The notes beneath the pieces were generated by a model. It was given only the letters and a program-made list of their open reading frames with translations, was not told the DNA's origin and did not search any database. A DNA stretch of 64,000 nucleotides from Alternaria dauci (Eukaryota; Ascomycota; Dothideomycetes; Pleosporales; Pleosporaceae): NCBI RefSeq assembly GCF_042100115.1, contig NC_091277.1, positions 2,666,001-2,730,000 on the forward strand. The letters run 5' to 3'. Positions 1 through 11,583 of this stretch are shown here, piece after piece. A program made the translations under genes and the position numbers. Every line of letters begins with the position of its first letter. The stretch's first letter is position 1.

Positions 1-306
1 ATCGCGCTATCGCGTTGGGGAGAAGCCTTCCCACAGTCTTAAGCTCGGAAGCTGAGACCGATCTTTGTAGTCAGATATTACGGGATTACCAGTCAGCAAA
101 TGAAGCTACCTATAAGGTCGCTGTACAATTTCCAGCATGTTAAATACAAGCTCACTCTACAATAAAGTATATTGAAACGGGAAGAATTCGTTCAAAAAAG
201 GAACTAATAGAATGTTCCAAGTTAAGATCATAGTAACGCATTGTCCTAGAATCCCCTATATGCGCTACAGTACACTGTACGCTTATTTCGTCTTACAACA
301 GACACC
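1..306. other. Gene-free sequence downstream of the NRPS stub
   Basis: This stretch has balanced composition and both CA and TG dinucleotides, so it is not RIP-affected. It follows the stop codon of the minus-strand synthetase fragment and would contain its 3' untranslated region. I see no open reading frame, RNA gene or repeat in it. Confidence 0.5.
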
Positions 307-1822
307 TTAAACAAGCGATTGCGGTACGAACACGGGGAGCGTGGCCGATCTAGGCATGAGCAAAAGGACGTTTGAGAGAGTGGAAGCTATAGCCGTAATG
401 CTTTCATGCGAAAATGCTGTCGGAGAATAGGATAAGCTGATTTCGACTTTATCTGATCGTTCAAGAGAAACACTCAAGTCAAACTATGAAAGAGTCGTTA
501 GATCCAATCGCATCAAAACAAGCCTGTTTTATCATTACCTCTGTATAAGATTTTCTGCCAATGAGTGATAGGCGGACGGTGTCGTTGTTGATGCTGTCGA
601 GGTGCAATGGGCGAAAAAAGACGGCGGTGTTGAAGAGACGCGCTCGCCGCATTTCAAGTGCGTCGTAAATGCTCCCGAGCGAGGTTGTTTGGTGAGCTGT
701 GTTGGTGAGATGCTGAGTTTGGATCCCTTTGATGAGCTCAGCGGGTGACTGGGAAGGGCCCCGAATTTGTGTGCGGCAAACTAAGGTGTTGATGAGTGGT
801 CCCATAATCCTTTCGACGTGCTTAATTGGCAGATCCCGCCCAGACGTCACGTAGCCGAATAAGACGTCATTGCTTCCAGTATAGCTCTGAAGGACGAGGG
901 CCCAGGCTGCTTGTATCACGTTGAAGAGGGTGACATTCAGCTTTCGGCAAAATGCATGGAGGACCGACGATCGTATGTTGGGTACAGGTACAGTTATTTG
1001 GAAGGAGTTTGATTGCTCAGAAAGAAGTGTCGATGACGTAGGGAACAAACATGGCTTTACCCCTGCCAGCAAGTCGGTCCAGTACTGCAAATGGGCCTCG
1101 GCGTCGTCGCGTTGGAGAAAGGCAACGTAATCGCTGTACTTTGGCGCCGGTGTCCGTGGTAATTGCCCTATATATGCACTGGCCAGATCCCGCATGATTA
1201 TTGCTACCGAGAATCCATCAGTAAGGGTATGATCGATCTCAAGTCGGCAGTGAACACTCCGGCGATCCTTCGAGGTGAGACTGAGACAACATGCCGGCCG
1301 CCTCTCAGAAAATTCAAGTGTAGCTGCGCATTCTCCGAAGCTCTGCAGCTCTTGAACATCCGCTGTAGTGCGCGATAGCACAATTTGGTCGGAAAATCTC
1401 CCATAGTCCACGCTCTCCACGAATATGGTCCGCAGGATGGCATGTCGATCTACCACTTCCTGCCAAGCGTTGCGAACCAGTCTCACATCTACGTAATCGC
1501 CCTCTCGCATAGGCTCAATACAAATTGTCGCAACGACATTGTAATCTGGCGCTGAGGGCCCCATCTTGCTCAGCTGGATGCCCTCCTGGATGGGCGCACA
1601 TGGGTAGATGTCTTCCACCTCGGAAAGGTCAATTTCCGCCTCTTCGAGCTTGTCCTCCAGAAAGCTCTCCAGTTCGTCGTTGTCCATCCTCAGGAGAGAG
1701 AATCGAGGCTCCATAGCTTCTAGAACCATAGCTCTCACAAATGTGATGGCGGAAATCACCTTAGGTTGGAGGAATATCTTGTTTAGACTGGAGCAGTCGT
1801 GAATACTTCTAAGGGTAGGCAC
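307..1822 (-). pseudogene. NRPS terminal condensation domain, 5'-truncated gene
   Basis: This is the 3' end of a nonribosomal peptide synthetase gene. Reading frame 539-1822 is joined to 307-483 across a 55-bp intron (484-538, GTAATG...CATAG). Without splicing the frame stops at 479 in the middle of the domain; with splicing it continues TEFDLSVSLERSDKVEISLSY, the expected end of a condensation domain, and stops at 307. Visible motifs in order are the tail of a carrier domain (FLQPKV), YPCAPIQEG (entry motif), HAILRTIF, DHTLTDG (the HHxxxDG site with the second His kept and the first replaced by Asp), YSDYVAFL, and MGPLINTLVCRT. The protein would end just after this domain, so it looks like a terminal condensation domain. 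The carrier domain lacks its phosphopantetheine serine region, there is no adenylation domain, and the frame opens at a GTG with no plausible start. The missing 5' part would lie where the AT-rich block begins. I infer a gene broken by repeat insertion or rearrangement, although a distant 5' exon cannot be excluded. Confidence 0.85.
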
Positions 1823-1948
1823 AAGAATGTCAAGAAAGAGAAATAGAATAGAAAGTTCGGCGTAGCTATAGCGTTAGAGAGCACAAGTGCAGGCGCGAGG
1901 CAGCTGTAGCCACGCGAAGGGGTCCTTCCTATCTGCTTAGCCGTTACT

Positions 1949-2082
1949 AGGCTCGGATATAGGTACATCCGCTTAGATAGCCGAGTTGCTACCGCCGCTA
2001 GGCTCGGATATAGGTACATCCGCTTAGATAGCCGAGTTGCTACCGCCGCTAGGCTCGGGTATAGACATATCCGCTTAGCGAA
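1949..2082. repeat. 51-bp tandem repeat, about 2.6 copies
   Basis: Copies begin at 1949, 2000 and 2051, exactly 51 bp apart. The first two are nearly identical; the third changes in several places and stops near 2080. Each unit starts with aggctcggatata, contains ccgcttagatagccgag and ends with gctaccgccgct, so it carries the complementary words gctcgg and ccgag and could fold. The array sits between the truncated synthetase gene and the first RIP-mutated base pairs, and it is GC-rich and still contains CpA, unlike the block that follows. A partial extra copy (gcttagccgttactag) precedes it around 1935. Confidence 0.85.
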
Positions 2083-2084
2083 CG

Positions 2085-5000
2085 CGTACCTCTTATAGAT
2101 ATAGGTAGGTGTAAATAAAAGTTTATATTACTAACTCTAACTACTTAGCTCTAGATATACGTTAACCTCTAACTTAAATACTAAAACTAGTATTAAACCT
2201 AAAGCTATATAGTTTTATAAAGCTATTAATATTAAATTTTATTACAAAGTAAGCTTATAAGTAAAGTAATATATATATAGTTTAAAAATTAAAACTATAA
2301 ATAGGGGTCCTTTATTTTATATAGTATATATTTCCCCTTTTAGTATCTTAATATTCTACTAAAAATTAATCTTTTTTTAGCTTATATACTAAGCTAATAC
2401 TAACTAATACCTACCTATCCCCTTTCTAGCCTAGTTACTATATTACTTTCTTACTCTAAACTATAACTATTTATATACCTATTTTACTTATTATACCTCT
2501 TATAATACTACTACCTAAGTACTATAAGTATAGTAAAGTACTAAGTACTATAATAGACGCGTTTTAGTCTAGGAAATAAAAGTAAAACTATACTACTTAC
2601 CTTCTACCTATATATATATACTAATGTAATAATTTTATTTAAATAATAAATATACTAGTAAAAGATATAAGTATAATACTATTAAAAGATACTATAATAA
2701 ATTATAGTAAAGGTATATTTCCTAAATACCTATTTTTACTATATATAGCTATATATAGTTTAATAATAAATAGGTTAAAACTAAAGCTTTAAACTTTAAG
2801 TAGTTCTAAAGAGTTATAGTAATATTAGAGAGAAAAGGAGTTAAAGTAGAAGAGGAGTTTTTTAGTTAATAACTATAGTACTTAAGGCTATAGAAATATT
2901 TTAGTAACTACTAGCTCTTCAAATTTCTAATTCTTAACTTCTACTTTAATACTCTATCCTAAAGCTTACCACTAAAGAGAAGTACCTTTTTTAATACTAT
3001 ACGCCTTATAATATATAATTACGTTATAGGTATTAAGTAGCTATTCCTAGAGTTATAGATAGTACTTAACGTTAATATAAATATAGATATAAAGTACTAG
3101 TATACTAAGGATTAAATTAGCTTAAACTATAATAATCTTAAGCCTTATAGTATCTTAAGCCCCTTCTTAGACGCCTACCTCTCCTTTCTAAACTTATTAG
3201 ATAATACTACTAAGGATTAATATAAAATTCTCTTTTATATAGATAGCTTATTTACTATAACTCTTATCTACCTAGGTAATATTACTTTACAAGCTAGTAC
3301 TAAGATAAATATAGAAGTAAGGTTATTTATTATTATAGAGTAGAATATTTATATTAAGAAGCTAAGTAATATAATAGTAGCTAGGGGTATACTTATAATA
3401 GAGTAAGAGGCGTGTATTAAGATAGTTATAAGTAAAGACTATAATAGATAGCTATAGTAGGTCCTTAGCTAGCTTATCCCTATCTTATAATTATATTAAG
3501 TAGGTATAGCTAATAATTAATTTAATAATAATAATAATAATATAGGAGGCTTAGGATATAGTATAATAGGACTTAGGTGTATAGTAGCTATAGAGGAGTT
3601 TAGGCGGTAGTACTACTAATATATAAGCTTTATAGCTACTTAAAGGGAATTATAATTATAATTATAATTATAATTATAATTATAACTATAACTATAACTA
3701 TAACTATAACTATAACTATAATTATAATAGTAGTAGTACTTATACTCTTAAAATATAATTACTATAATATAATAGAGCTTAATCTCTAGGTAGTATTAGT
3801 AGTAGTTATAATAATAATAGTAATATTAAAGTAGTATAGGGTATAATATAGGTAGAGTAGATAGAGGGGTATTATAGGTAAAAAGAGACTTCTAAATACG
3901 CTAGGATAGTTTAGGCTTAGTTTTAAAAATTTTTTAGTAATATAATATAAGATAATACTATAGGTACTATCCCTAAGGCCTAAGGGGGATATATTTTAGC
4001 TATATACTTAGACCCTAATCTATAGTCTTTACTTAATAAAAGGTTAGTCCTTATACTACTATTTAAGGAAATAAAGTAGATATTTAGAAAGTTATTATCT
4101 ATCCTTACTTACTACTATAAGTACTTTTACCTTATATTATACTATCTCTATAAAGATAAAACTACTAGTATAGAGGTTTACTACTTTAATATACCTTAGT
4201 TTATTTACTTAGAGCCTACTTTTAAATAACTACTAACTAAATTATTTTTATACTTCTATACTATATATAATTATCCTTACCTTAATACTTATATATAACT
4301 ATTACCCTTAGCTTAATAGGCTAATACTAATATTTAAGTTTATATAAGTATAGCTAAGGTTATATAGTATATAGGTATTTATACTATAAAAGGTAAGGTT
4401 TAGTCTTAATCCTTTAAAGATATTACCCTTTAAGTTTTACTTTATATTAAGCTAAATTATTCTCTACTTTCCTTTATATTACGTATTATAAATAAGTTAA
4501 TTAGTAAGTAGGATTATAGCGCTTAGGAGGTTATATATATACTATTTAGTTTACTATTAGTATATTACTCTTATACTATTATTAATATTAACTACTACTT
4601 AGAAGATACTTAGTTAACTTTATATACTATCTATAAGAGTAATATAAAGAATCTAGACCTAAACTTAGAGAATATACTAACTATTATATAAAGTATATCT
4701 CTCTATATAAAGTATAAAGGTTAGCTAAGCTATATAGAAGATATATATTATTTAGATTTCTTACTATACTTTATATATATTAGTAAAGATTATAAGCGCT
4801 AACTAAGAGCTAAGCCTTATATACTAAACTATATACTATAGTATAGTACTATTATAGAGCTAGAAGAGTTTACTTAAGTAAAGTTAATATTATATTATCT
4901 ATTTTAATATATCTAAGATATCTAGATCTTATATAGCTAGGTATTTAACTCTTATATAGCTACTTACTAAGCTTACTAAGAAGAATATAAATATAAAGAA

Positions 5001-6339
5001 AAAGACTTATATACTAATCCTAATCTTAGGGTTAAGGAAGAGGACTCTAATTTAGAGCTTATATAACCCTTAAATAAGTCCTCTTTTAATAAACTAGTAA
5101 ATAGGAGACTAAGCTTAGTAAAGGAATTAGTAAATAAAGATAAGATTAGTAAATAACCTAGTAATAGAGTAAAGGACTAAGGTACTACTAAATATATAGA
5201 CTCCTTTAGGCTTAATATATAAACTTATTAGCTAAATATAAAAAAGAACTACTTTATAGTAAGGCCTAATACTAAACCTAATACCTTAACTAGTACTTTA
5301 TAAAAGAAGTAGTATATACTATATAATTTAATTATTAATTACTTTTAAGTTACTTTTAATAGCTACTTACTAGTATAGTTATTAGTTTAGTTAGATAAGT
5401 AAAGGGGTACTAAGAAGATATAATTAATTAAGTATATCTCTTATACTTTAGAGTACTTAGTATTATTAGCTAAGCTAAACTCCTTTATTATATATTATAC
5501 TTTTATTAGTATTACTACCTTCCTTATCTCTAGGTATACTATTAATATACTCTTCTAAATACTTATTATATTTATATATAGGTAGTTAGATCTACTTAAT
5601 ACTATTAGGTAATAGTATATCTAGGTAGTATTTAAATATATTTATTACCTTATTATTAATAAGAAGTTAATAGTTAGTCTATCTATACTTAGCTTTATCT
5701 ATAGCTATTATAGTTAGATTTAGTCTAGCTAGGTGTATATCCCCTTTACTAGTCTTAATATTATTCTTTTAAGTAATTACTACTAGCTCTTACTTATTAG
5801 ATATTAGGCGCTATATAACTACTCCTTATAGAATAATCCTATTAAAGTTTATAGCTAATACTTATATTATATATTTAAGAGGATTATTATCTTAGATACT
5901 ATTATATATTAATAAAGTATAGTATAAACCTAGTTTTATAATACTTTATAGTAACTTTAACTTAGCTATTCTACTTAGAATAATTAGGTATTATTTATAA
6001 TATAATATAGGGTTATTCTCTTATATTCTAACTATATATTATTCTAAGATACTATTTACTTATATAGCTACTATATTAATATATCTTATATTAACTATAA
6101 AAGTATATATAATTATAGTAGTCTAGTATTAGTTATATTAACCTAATATAACTAAGCTATATAAGCCTTTATATTTATAGATAAAGTTAGTAATCTACTA
6201 AACTAACTCTCTTTATATATTAGTATAAGAGTTATATTAATAACTAATATCTAGACTAAATAAAGACTAGTTAATAGTATTACTAGTATTATTAATAATA
6301 TTTTATAAGATATTAGTATAGCTAATCTATAAAAGGAGA
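2085..6339. other. Unidentified RIP-degraded repeat sequence
   Basis: About 4.2 kb of sequence with the full RIP signature, lying between the left edge of the block and the inverted-repeat element. A microsatellite occurs near 3650. I tried reading through the stops in several places (for example 5450-6250, where the plus strand gives long stretches of plausible residues) and could not assign a transposon family. It is presumably one or more mobile elements. Confidence 0.5.
3647..3727. repeat. Hexanucleotide microsatellite (aattat/aactat)n
   Basis: An uninterrupted run alternates the six-base word ttataa/aattat for several units and then switches to the related word aactat for several more before reverting to aattat. 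The switch between two versions differing by one C/T transition is consistent with partial RIP of a single hexamer array, although simple drift in a microsatellite would look the same. Confidence 0.85.
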
Positions 6340-6740
6340 TAATTTTTTATTTTCTATAAGTATAGGGGTATTATTAAAATATAACTTAAAAAAAAATAAA
6401 AAGTAGCTATCCCTCTACTTATTAGTTATAAAAGTTAATAAAAAAGGTAAAGTAATAATATAGTTTAGATATAGGACTAATTAGTATTTTATAAAGGTAA
6501 AGCTCTAATATCTATATATAAAAACTAAAGTTAGAAATATTTACTAAAGGTAACTAAGAAAAAGATACCTATTAAACTTTAGTAGATCTAATAGGGATTA
6601 CTAGCTATAAGCTAGTAATATAAGTGTAATATATTATAAAGGAAAGAGGGAGAGGATATAGTATATTTACTATAACTAAGAGGGTTATATAAAAACCTAG
6701 CTACTTCTAACCTTTATACTAATACTAACTTATAAGCTTA
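6340..6740 (-). repeat. Left terminal inverted repeat arm
   Basis: Reverse complement of the arm at 10634-11040. Shared landmarks are the outer A/T run and G tract (agtataggggtatt), tagctatccctctac, tctaatagggattactag, and the inner words ctaatactaacttata. Differences between the arms are mostly C/T and G/A transitions, as expected if both were mutated by RIP after insertion, with a few indels. Confidence 0.8.
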
Positions 6741-9700
6741 CTTTTAATACTATATATAATTAACTTATACTATATATAACTACCTTATATATAAATACTA
6801 TAGTAATCCTTAATATATTATACTATAAGAATAATTACACCCTAGTAAGGGAGGTCCTACTTATACTATTTAATAATATAAAAGATCTAAATACTTTATA
6901 TATTAGTAAACTACCCCTAAAAGTCTTCTAGGAGTTAGAGGAGTATAAACCTAAGGTCCTTTAGTACTTTTATTATACTAAACCTAATAAGGACCTTATA
7001 AGAGAGACTAGGGTTAGCTATATTATAATAGAGGAGAGGGTAGAAAAGACTATAATAATAATCCTATAGAGGAAGGGGTTTAAGTTAATATTTATTATAT
7101 ATACTAATATATATTACTTTATTAAGCTTATTAGGTATAGCTACTTAGCTATAATAGCCTTAGGGGTTAGTAAAGAGACTAAAGAGTAGCTATATTAATA
7201 AATTATAGATATTAATAAGGTAGTTAAGGAGAAGGATCTAGGTATTATAAAGAGGGAGTTTAAACGTATACTATAGGGTAAGTAAAATAAAATATAAATA
7301 ACTATACTACTAGTATTCTTTTAGCTAAAGTTAATTATCTAGTAGTAATAGTATTATAGATAGCGTTTAAATAAGGCCGCGACTATAACTATAGGGGTAG
7401 TAAGAGGAGGTTATAGTTAGTAGTAATATAGATATTATAAGGAAGAAGTAGTAGAGGTAGTAATAGAGGTAGTAGTAGTAGTTATAAAAGGTAGAAATAG
7501 TAGAGGCTAGTAGAGGATAGTATATATATTAGAAGGTTATATCTTATCTCTAGTAGGTATATAGTACTATTATATACTCTTAGTATCTAGTATTTATAAT
7601 ATATAACGTATATACTAGCTATACTAAATATAAGTATAAGCCTATAATTACTTAGTTAGTGCTTTATCTTAAAAAAGTCTCTAAATATACTATAATAATA
7701 AAAAAAAAAGTTTATAAAGGATAAAGCTAATCTATAAAAGGAGATACCTAAAGCTATTCTTATTACTTTACTAGAATATACTAGTCTAAGCCTTTATACA
7801 CGCGCTAATAGTTAAGCTATTATACTTATCTTTCTTATTTTACGTAAGTTTTATTAGAATAAGATATCTTATTCTTAGCTATAATTTCTATTATTACTTA
7901 CTTAAGCTATTACTATTTATAAGTCTTAAGGTATAAGTCTTAGCTAAGTAGTAGTATACTATAAAAGAGACTCTATCTTAAGTTTATTATATATTACTAT
8001 TTCTTAAGTTAAAAGTTTAGAGAGTTTAGTATTAAAGGAGCTTATATCTTTTAATTATTTATATAGAAAGGAGGGTAAGGTAGTATAGTAGTAGAAAAAG
8101 GATAAGAAGTAGTAAGCTAAAGAAATTATTTCTTTATAAGAGATAAGCTTTTTTTAAACTTATCCTCTATAGTAGGCCTAATACTAGCTATACTAATCTT
8201 TTATTATATCCTTTATATCTACTAACTTATTATAGTAGTTTTAAATACCTTATATTTAGTCTTCTCCCTTTCTATTAAAGTTATCCTTAGAGTTATCCTT
8301 AAGTTCCTCTTAGAATTTATAGTCCCTAAAGTTAAGCTCTTCTTTAACTATATTAATATCTAATTTCTTTAGAATCTTAGTTAGTTTAACCTAATACTTA
8401 GTTAATATTCTATTTACTTAGCTTATTTATAATTTATTACTCTAGTATAGTTATATTATTTATATTAATTACTTCTTCTTCCTCTTCTAAGTTCTAGTTA
8501 GTATTAAGGCTAGACCCTACTCTAGCTTATAAATTATTTATCTTTTATTAGTAATTATTAGCCTATACCTTCTATATAAACTTACTAAGATTAGGCTTAG
8601 ACTTATCCTCTATTAGTATATTATTATCTTTATTATCTATTACCTATATATTAGTTTATAGGCTAATACTTAGCTAATACTACTATACCTAAGCTATATC
8701 TTAGCTTAAATTTTAGTCTTAGTTACTCTAACTTAAGCTAGTTATTTATATTCTTAGGTAGCTCCCCTTTAGGCTCTCTTAATTCTAATAGTATATATTT
8801 AGCTTCCTTACTATTAATATACCTATATAGAAACTTCTTATTAGAGAATACCTATTTATTAAATAGTAGGGGTAGGTAGTATAGGCTATACTAAGTAGTA
8901 AGGTAAAGGTAGCTATTTTCCTAGAAGTATCCTTATATCTATATAGTAATAACTATAGCTATAATAATCCTCTGCTAATTTTAGAAAAGTAGTATAAATA
9001 GGGGGATTAGTAGGCTAGTATTATTATTAATTTTAATTAGGGGCTTATAGTATTTAATATAGTACTAGTAAGCTTCCTTAATAAGGTTAACCTAATATTA
9101 TTAGCTTTAGCTAATACTAGACTAATACTAGTATATCTAACGTACCTTATTATAGTAGGTAGGTAGCTTAGTATATAAAGAGCTTTTTAATAAATATAGG
9201 TAGGCCTAGGGAGTATAAGTTAGTATAACTTATATCATAGTAAGTAGTTATAAATATACTTTAAACTTAGTACTTATTATCTACTTAATGTATACTCTAA
9301 AGTCTATATTATATAGTATATTAATCTTAGTAGTAGTATTCTTAGCTATTTCTATCTAGAAATCTTTAATATATAACTAGTACTTAAAGTTATAGTCCTT
9401 ATTATACTAGCTATTAATATAGTTAAGGTACACTCTAGCCTTATACTTAGGTATAATTATTATATAGTATTAGTATAAGCTAATACCTACCTAATACTAT
9501 ACTTATACTTAGTATTATTTATATCTCTTTTTATAATTAGTTCTTACTCTACTTTTATAAAGGTACTATTAGCTTCTATATAGACTACCCTTAATACTAT
9601 ATATATAATCTAATTAGGAGGTATTAGACTATCCTTTAGTTAGTAAATAGTTTATTATTTTATAAAGTACTTATTCTTCTCTTTCTATATAGTAGTATTT

Positions 9701-10633
9701 AGCTTTAGCCTTTATAGACTTTTTTTATTATTATAGTATATTTAGAGACTTTTTTTAAGATAAAGTACTAACTAAGTAACTAAGGGCTTATATAAGCCTA
9801 TATTTAGTACTACTAGTATATATATAGTATATTATAAACGCTAGATACTAAAGATATATAATAGTATTATATATAGACTAGAGACTATAAAATATAACCT
9901 TTTAACTTATACGCTATCTCCTACTATCCTCTACTATCTTTTACTATCTTTTACTATTTCTACCCTTTACTACTACTACTACCCCTTCTTAAGAATAATA
10001 AACTAGCTACCTATAGTATAGCTACTACTATCTAATAATTAGCTTTAGTTAGAGGAATATTAGTACTAGTACTATCTACACTTTATTCTCTTATTCTTAT
10101 AGTATCTATTTAAATTCCCTCTCTTTAAGCTTAAGATATTACTCCTCTAATACCCTTTTAATATCCTTTATCTACTAGTATAGCTAGTTCTTAGTTTCTT
10201 AGCTAAAGGTACCTTATTTAAGAATAATAAGGTAGCTAAATATAAGGAGCCTATAGCTATAGTAACTATCTATATAGGCTATATATACTAGCTCCTTTAC
10301 TTTCCTCCTTATCTATATCCTCCTCTACCTAATAGCTACCTCTATAATAATATTATTAATACTAGAGATATTAACCTAAGAGGCCTTTCTATTCTAGAAT
10401 AAGAAGTAGAACTTAGGTAATTACTTATCTAACTTATTAAGGACTACTCTAAGTAGCTCCTAAGTATATATAGGGTAAGTATATTATATACTTATAGATA
10501 TATTAATTAGTATATATCTAGCTAGGGTTTTTAGGCTAGGCTAGAAGACTTACTAGATAAGGATAAAGAGGAAATATATTATATATATAATAGTTTATAT
10601 ATAAGGTAAGTCTTAAAAGTATTAAAGGTATTA

Positions 10634-11040
10634 AAGCTTATAAGTTAGTATTAGTATAAAGGTTAGAAGTAGCTAGGCTTTTATAGAAATATATAAAATT
10701 CTAAGTAAGCTTAATTATAGTAAAGATACTATATCCTCCTCCCTTTATAATATATTATAATTATATTACTAGCTAATACTAGTAATCCCTATTAGGCCTA
10801 CTAAGGTTTAATAAGTATCTTTTTAGTTACCTTTAGTAAGTTTTTTTAACTTTAGTTTTTATATATAGACGTTAGAGCTTTACTACCCTAAAATACTAAT
10901 TAGTTTAGTATTTAAATTACGTTATTACTTTATCTTTTTTTATTAACTTTTATAAGTAATAAGTAGAGGGATAGCTACTTTTTACTTTTTTAAAGTTTTA
11001 TTTTAATAATACCCCCTTACTTATAGAAAATAAAAAATTA
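10634..11040 (+). repeat. Right terminal inverted repeat arm
   Basis: Inverted partner of 6340-6740. It runs from aagcttataagttagta at the inner side to gaaaataaaaaatta at the outer end. Its outer 285 bp or so are repeated in the same orientation at 34758-35044. Confidence 0.8.
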
Positions 11041-11361
11041 TATAGTAGTATTTCTAGTTTATACCTTACCCTCTTAGCTTAGGTACTTATTCTAACTAAA
11101 CCTATAACCTCTTAGTAGGGCCTAATACCTACCTAATACTAATATACCTAATCTCTATAGTAATATTATTACTCTAGTAGTAGAAGTTATCTTTAAGACG
11201 CTTTCTCTTAGTCTTATCTTTTTCTATATCTAAGGCGTTTTAGATAGTAAGCTTAAACTTTTTTAACTAGAATATTAATAAGGCCTAATTAATATAAGCT
11301 TATATTAGTTAGGGTAGTATTATATACTTACCTTATTAGTAGTATTATTTAATAGGATCTC

Positions 11362-11583
11362 TATTATACGGGTGTTAGAGTGTATAAAGATATTAATATC
11401 TTAGTGTTAAAGTTTTATCCTCTGCGTAGCTAGTAAGGCGCTTATAAGTAGGTAGTAGATAGAAGTAATTAATTATTATAAGAAGGGTAGTAAGTGTATT
11501 CTATAATATTAAAGGGAGAACTTATAAAAGGTTCTATACAGGTTTAATAAAATAGATAGATAGCTAATAGATAATTAATTATT
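11362..11583 (-). repeat. 3' LTR of the minus-strand gypsy element
   Basis: Matches 23243-23459 over about 215 bp. This copy keeps the less mutated outer edge tattatacgggtgttag where the others read tatataggtattag, which is exactly the C-to-T and G-to-A pattern of RIP. Comparing copies suggests that the LTR edge was originally TGTTA. It is followed inward by a C-rich/T-rich stretch that is the polypurine tract on the minus strand. Confidence 0.75.

Larger units (their letters stand above)
6340..11040. mobile_element. 4.7-kb element with long terminal inverted repeats (RIP-dead)
   Basis: The sequence starting taattttttattttctat at 6340 returns as its reverse complement ending at 11040, and the similarity continues inward for about 400 bp on both sides (6340-6740 and 10634-11040). 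Both ends finish in TA followed by an A/T run and then a C5-6/G5 tract, which fits a cut-and-paste DNA transposon that duplicates TA on insertion, as Tc1/mariner-type elements do. The 3.9 kb between the arms is fully RIP-mutated; I could not read a transposase motif in it with confidence. A third copy of one arm lies alone at 34758-35044, which indicates a dispersed family. The family assignment is inference; the inverted structure is directly visible. Confidence 0.7.

Noticed and set aside
5450..6250. Possible tyrosine-recombinase (DUF3435/captain-like) relic of a giant mobile element
   Set aside because: Reading through RIP stops gives plausible residues but none of the catalytic R-H-R-Y signatures could be fixed, so the idea has no support beyond length.
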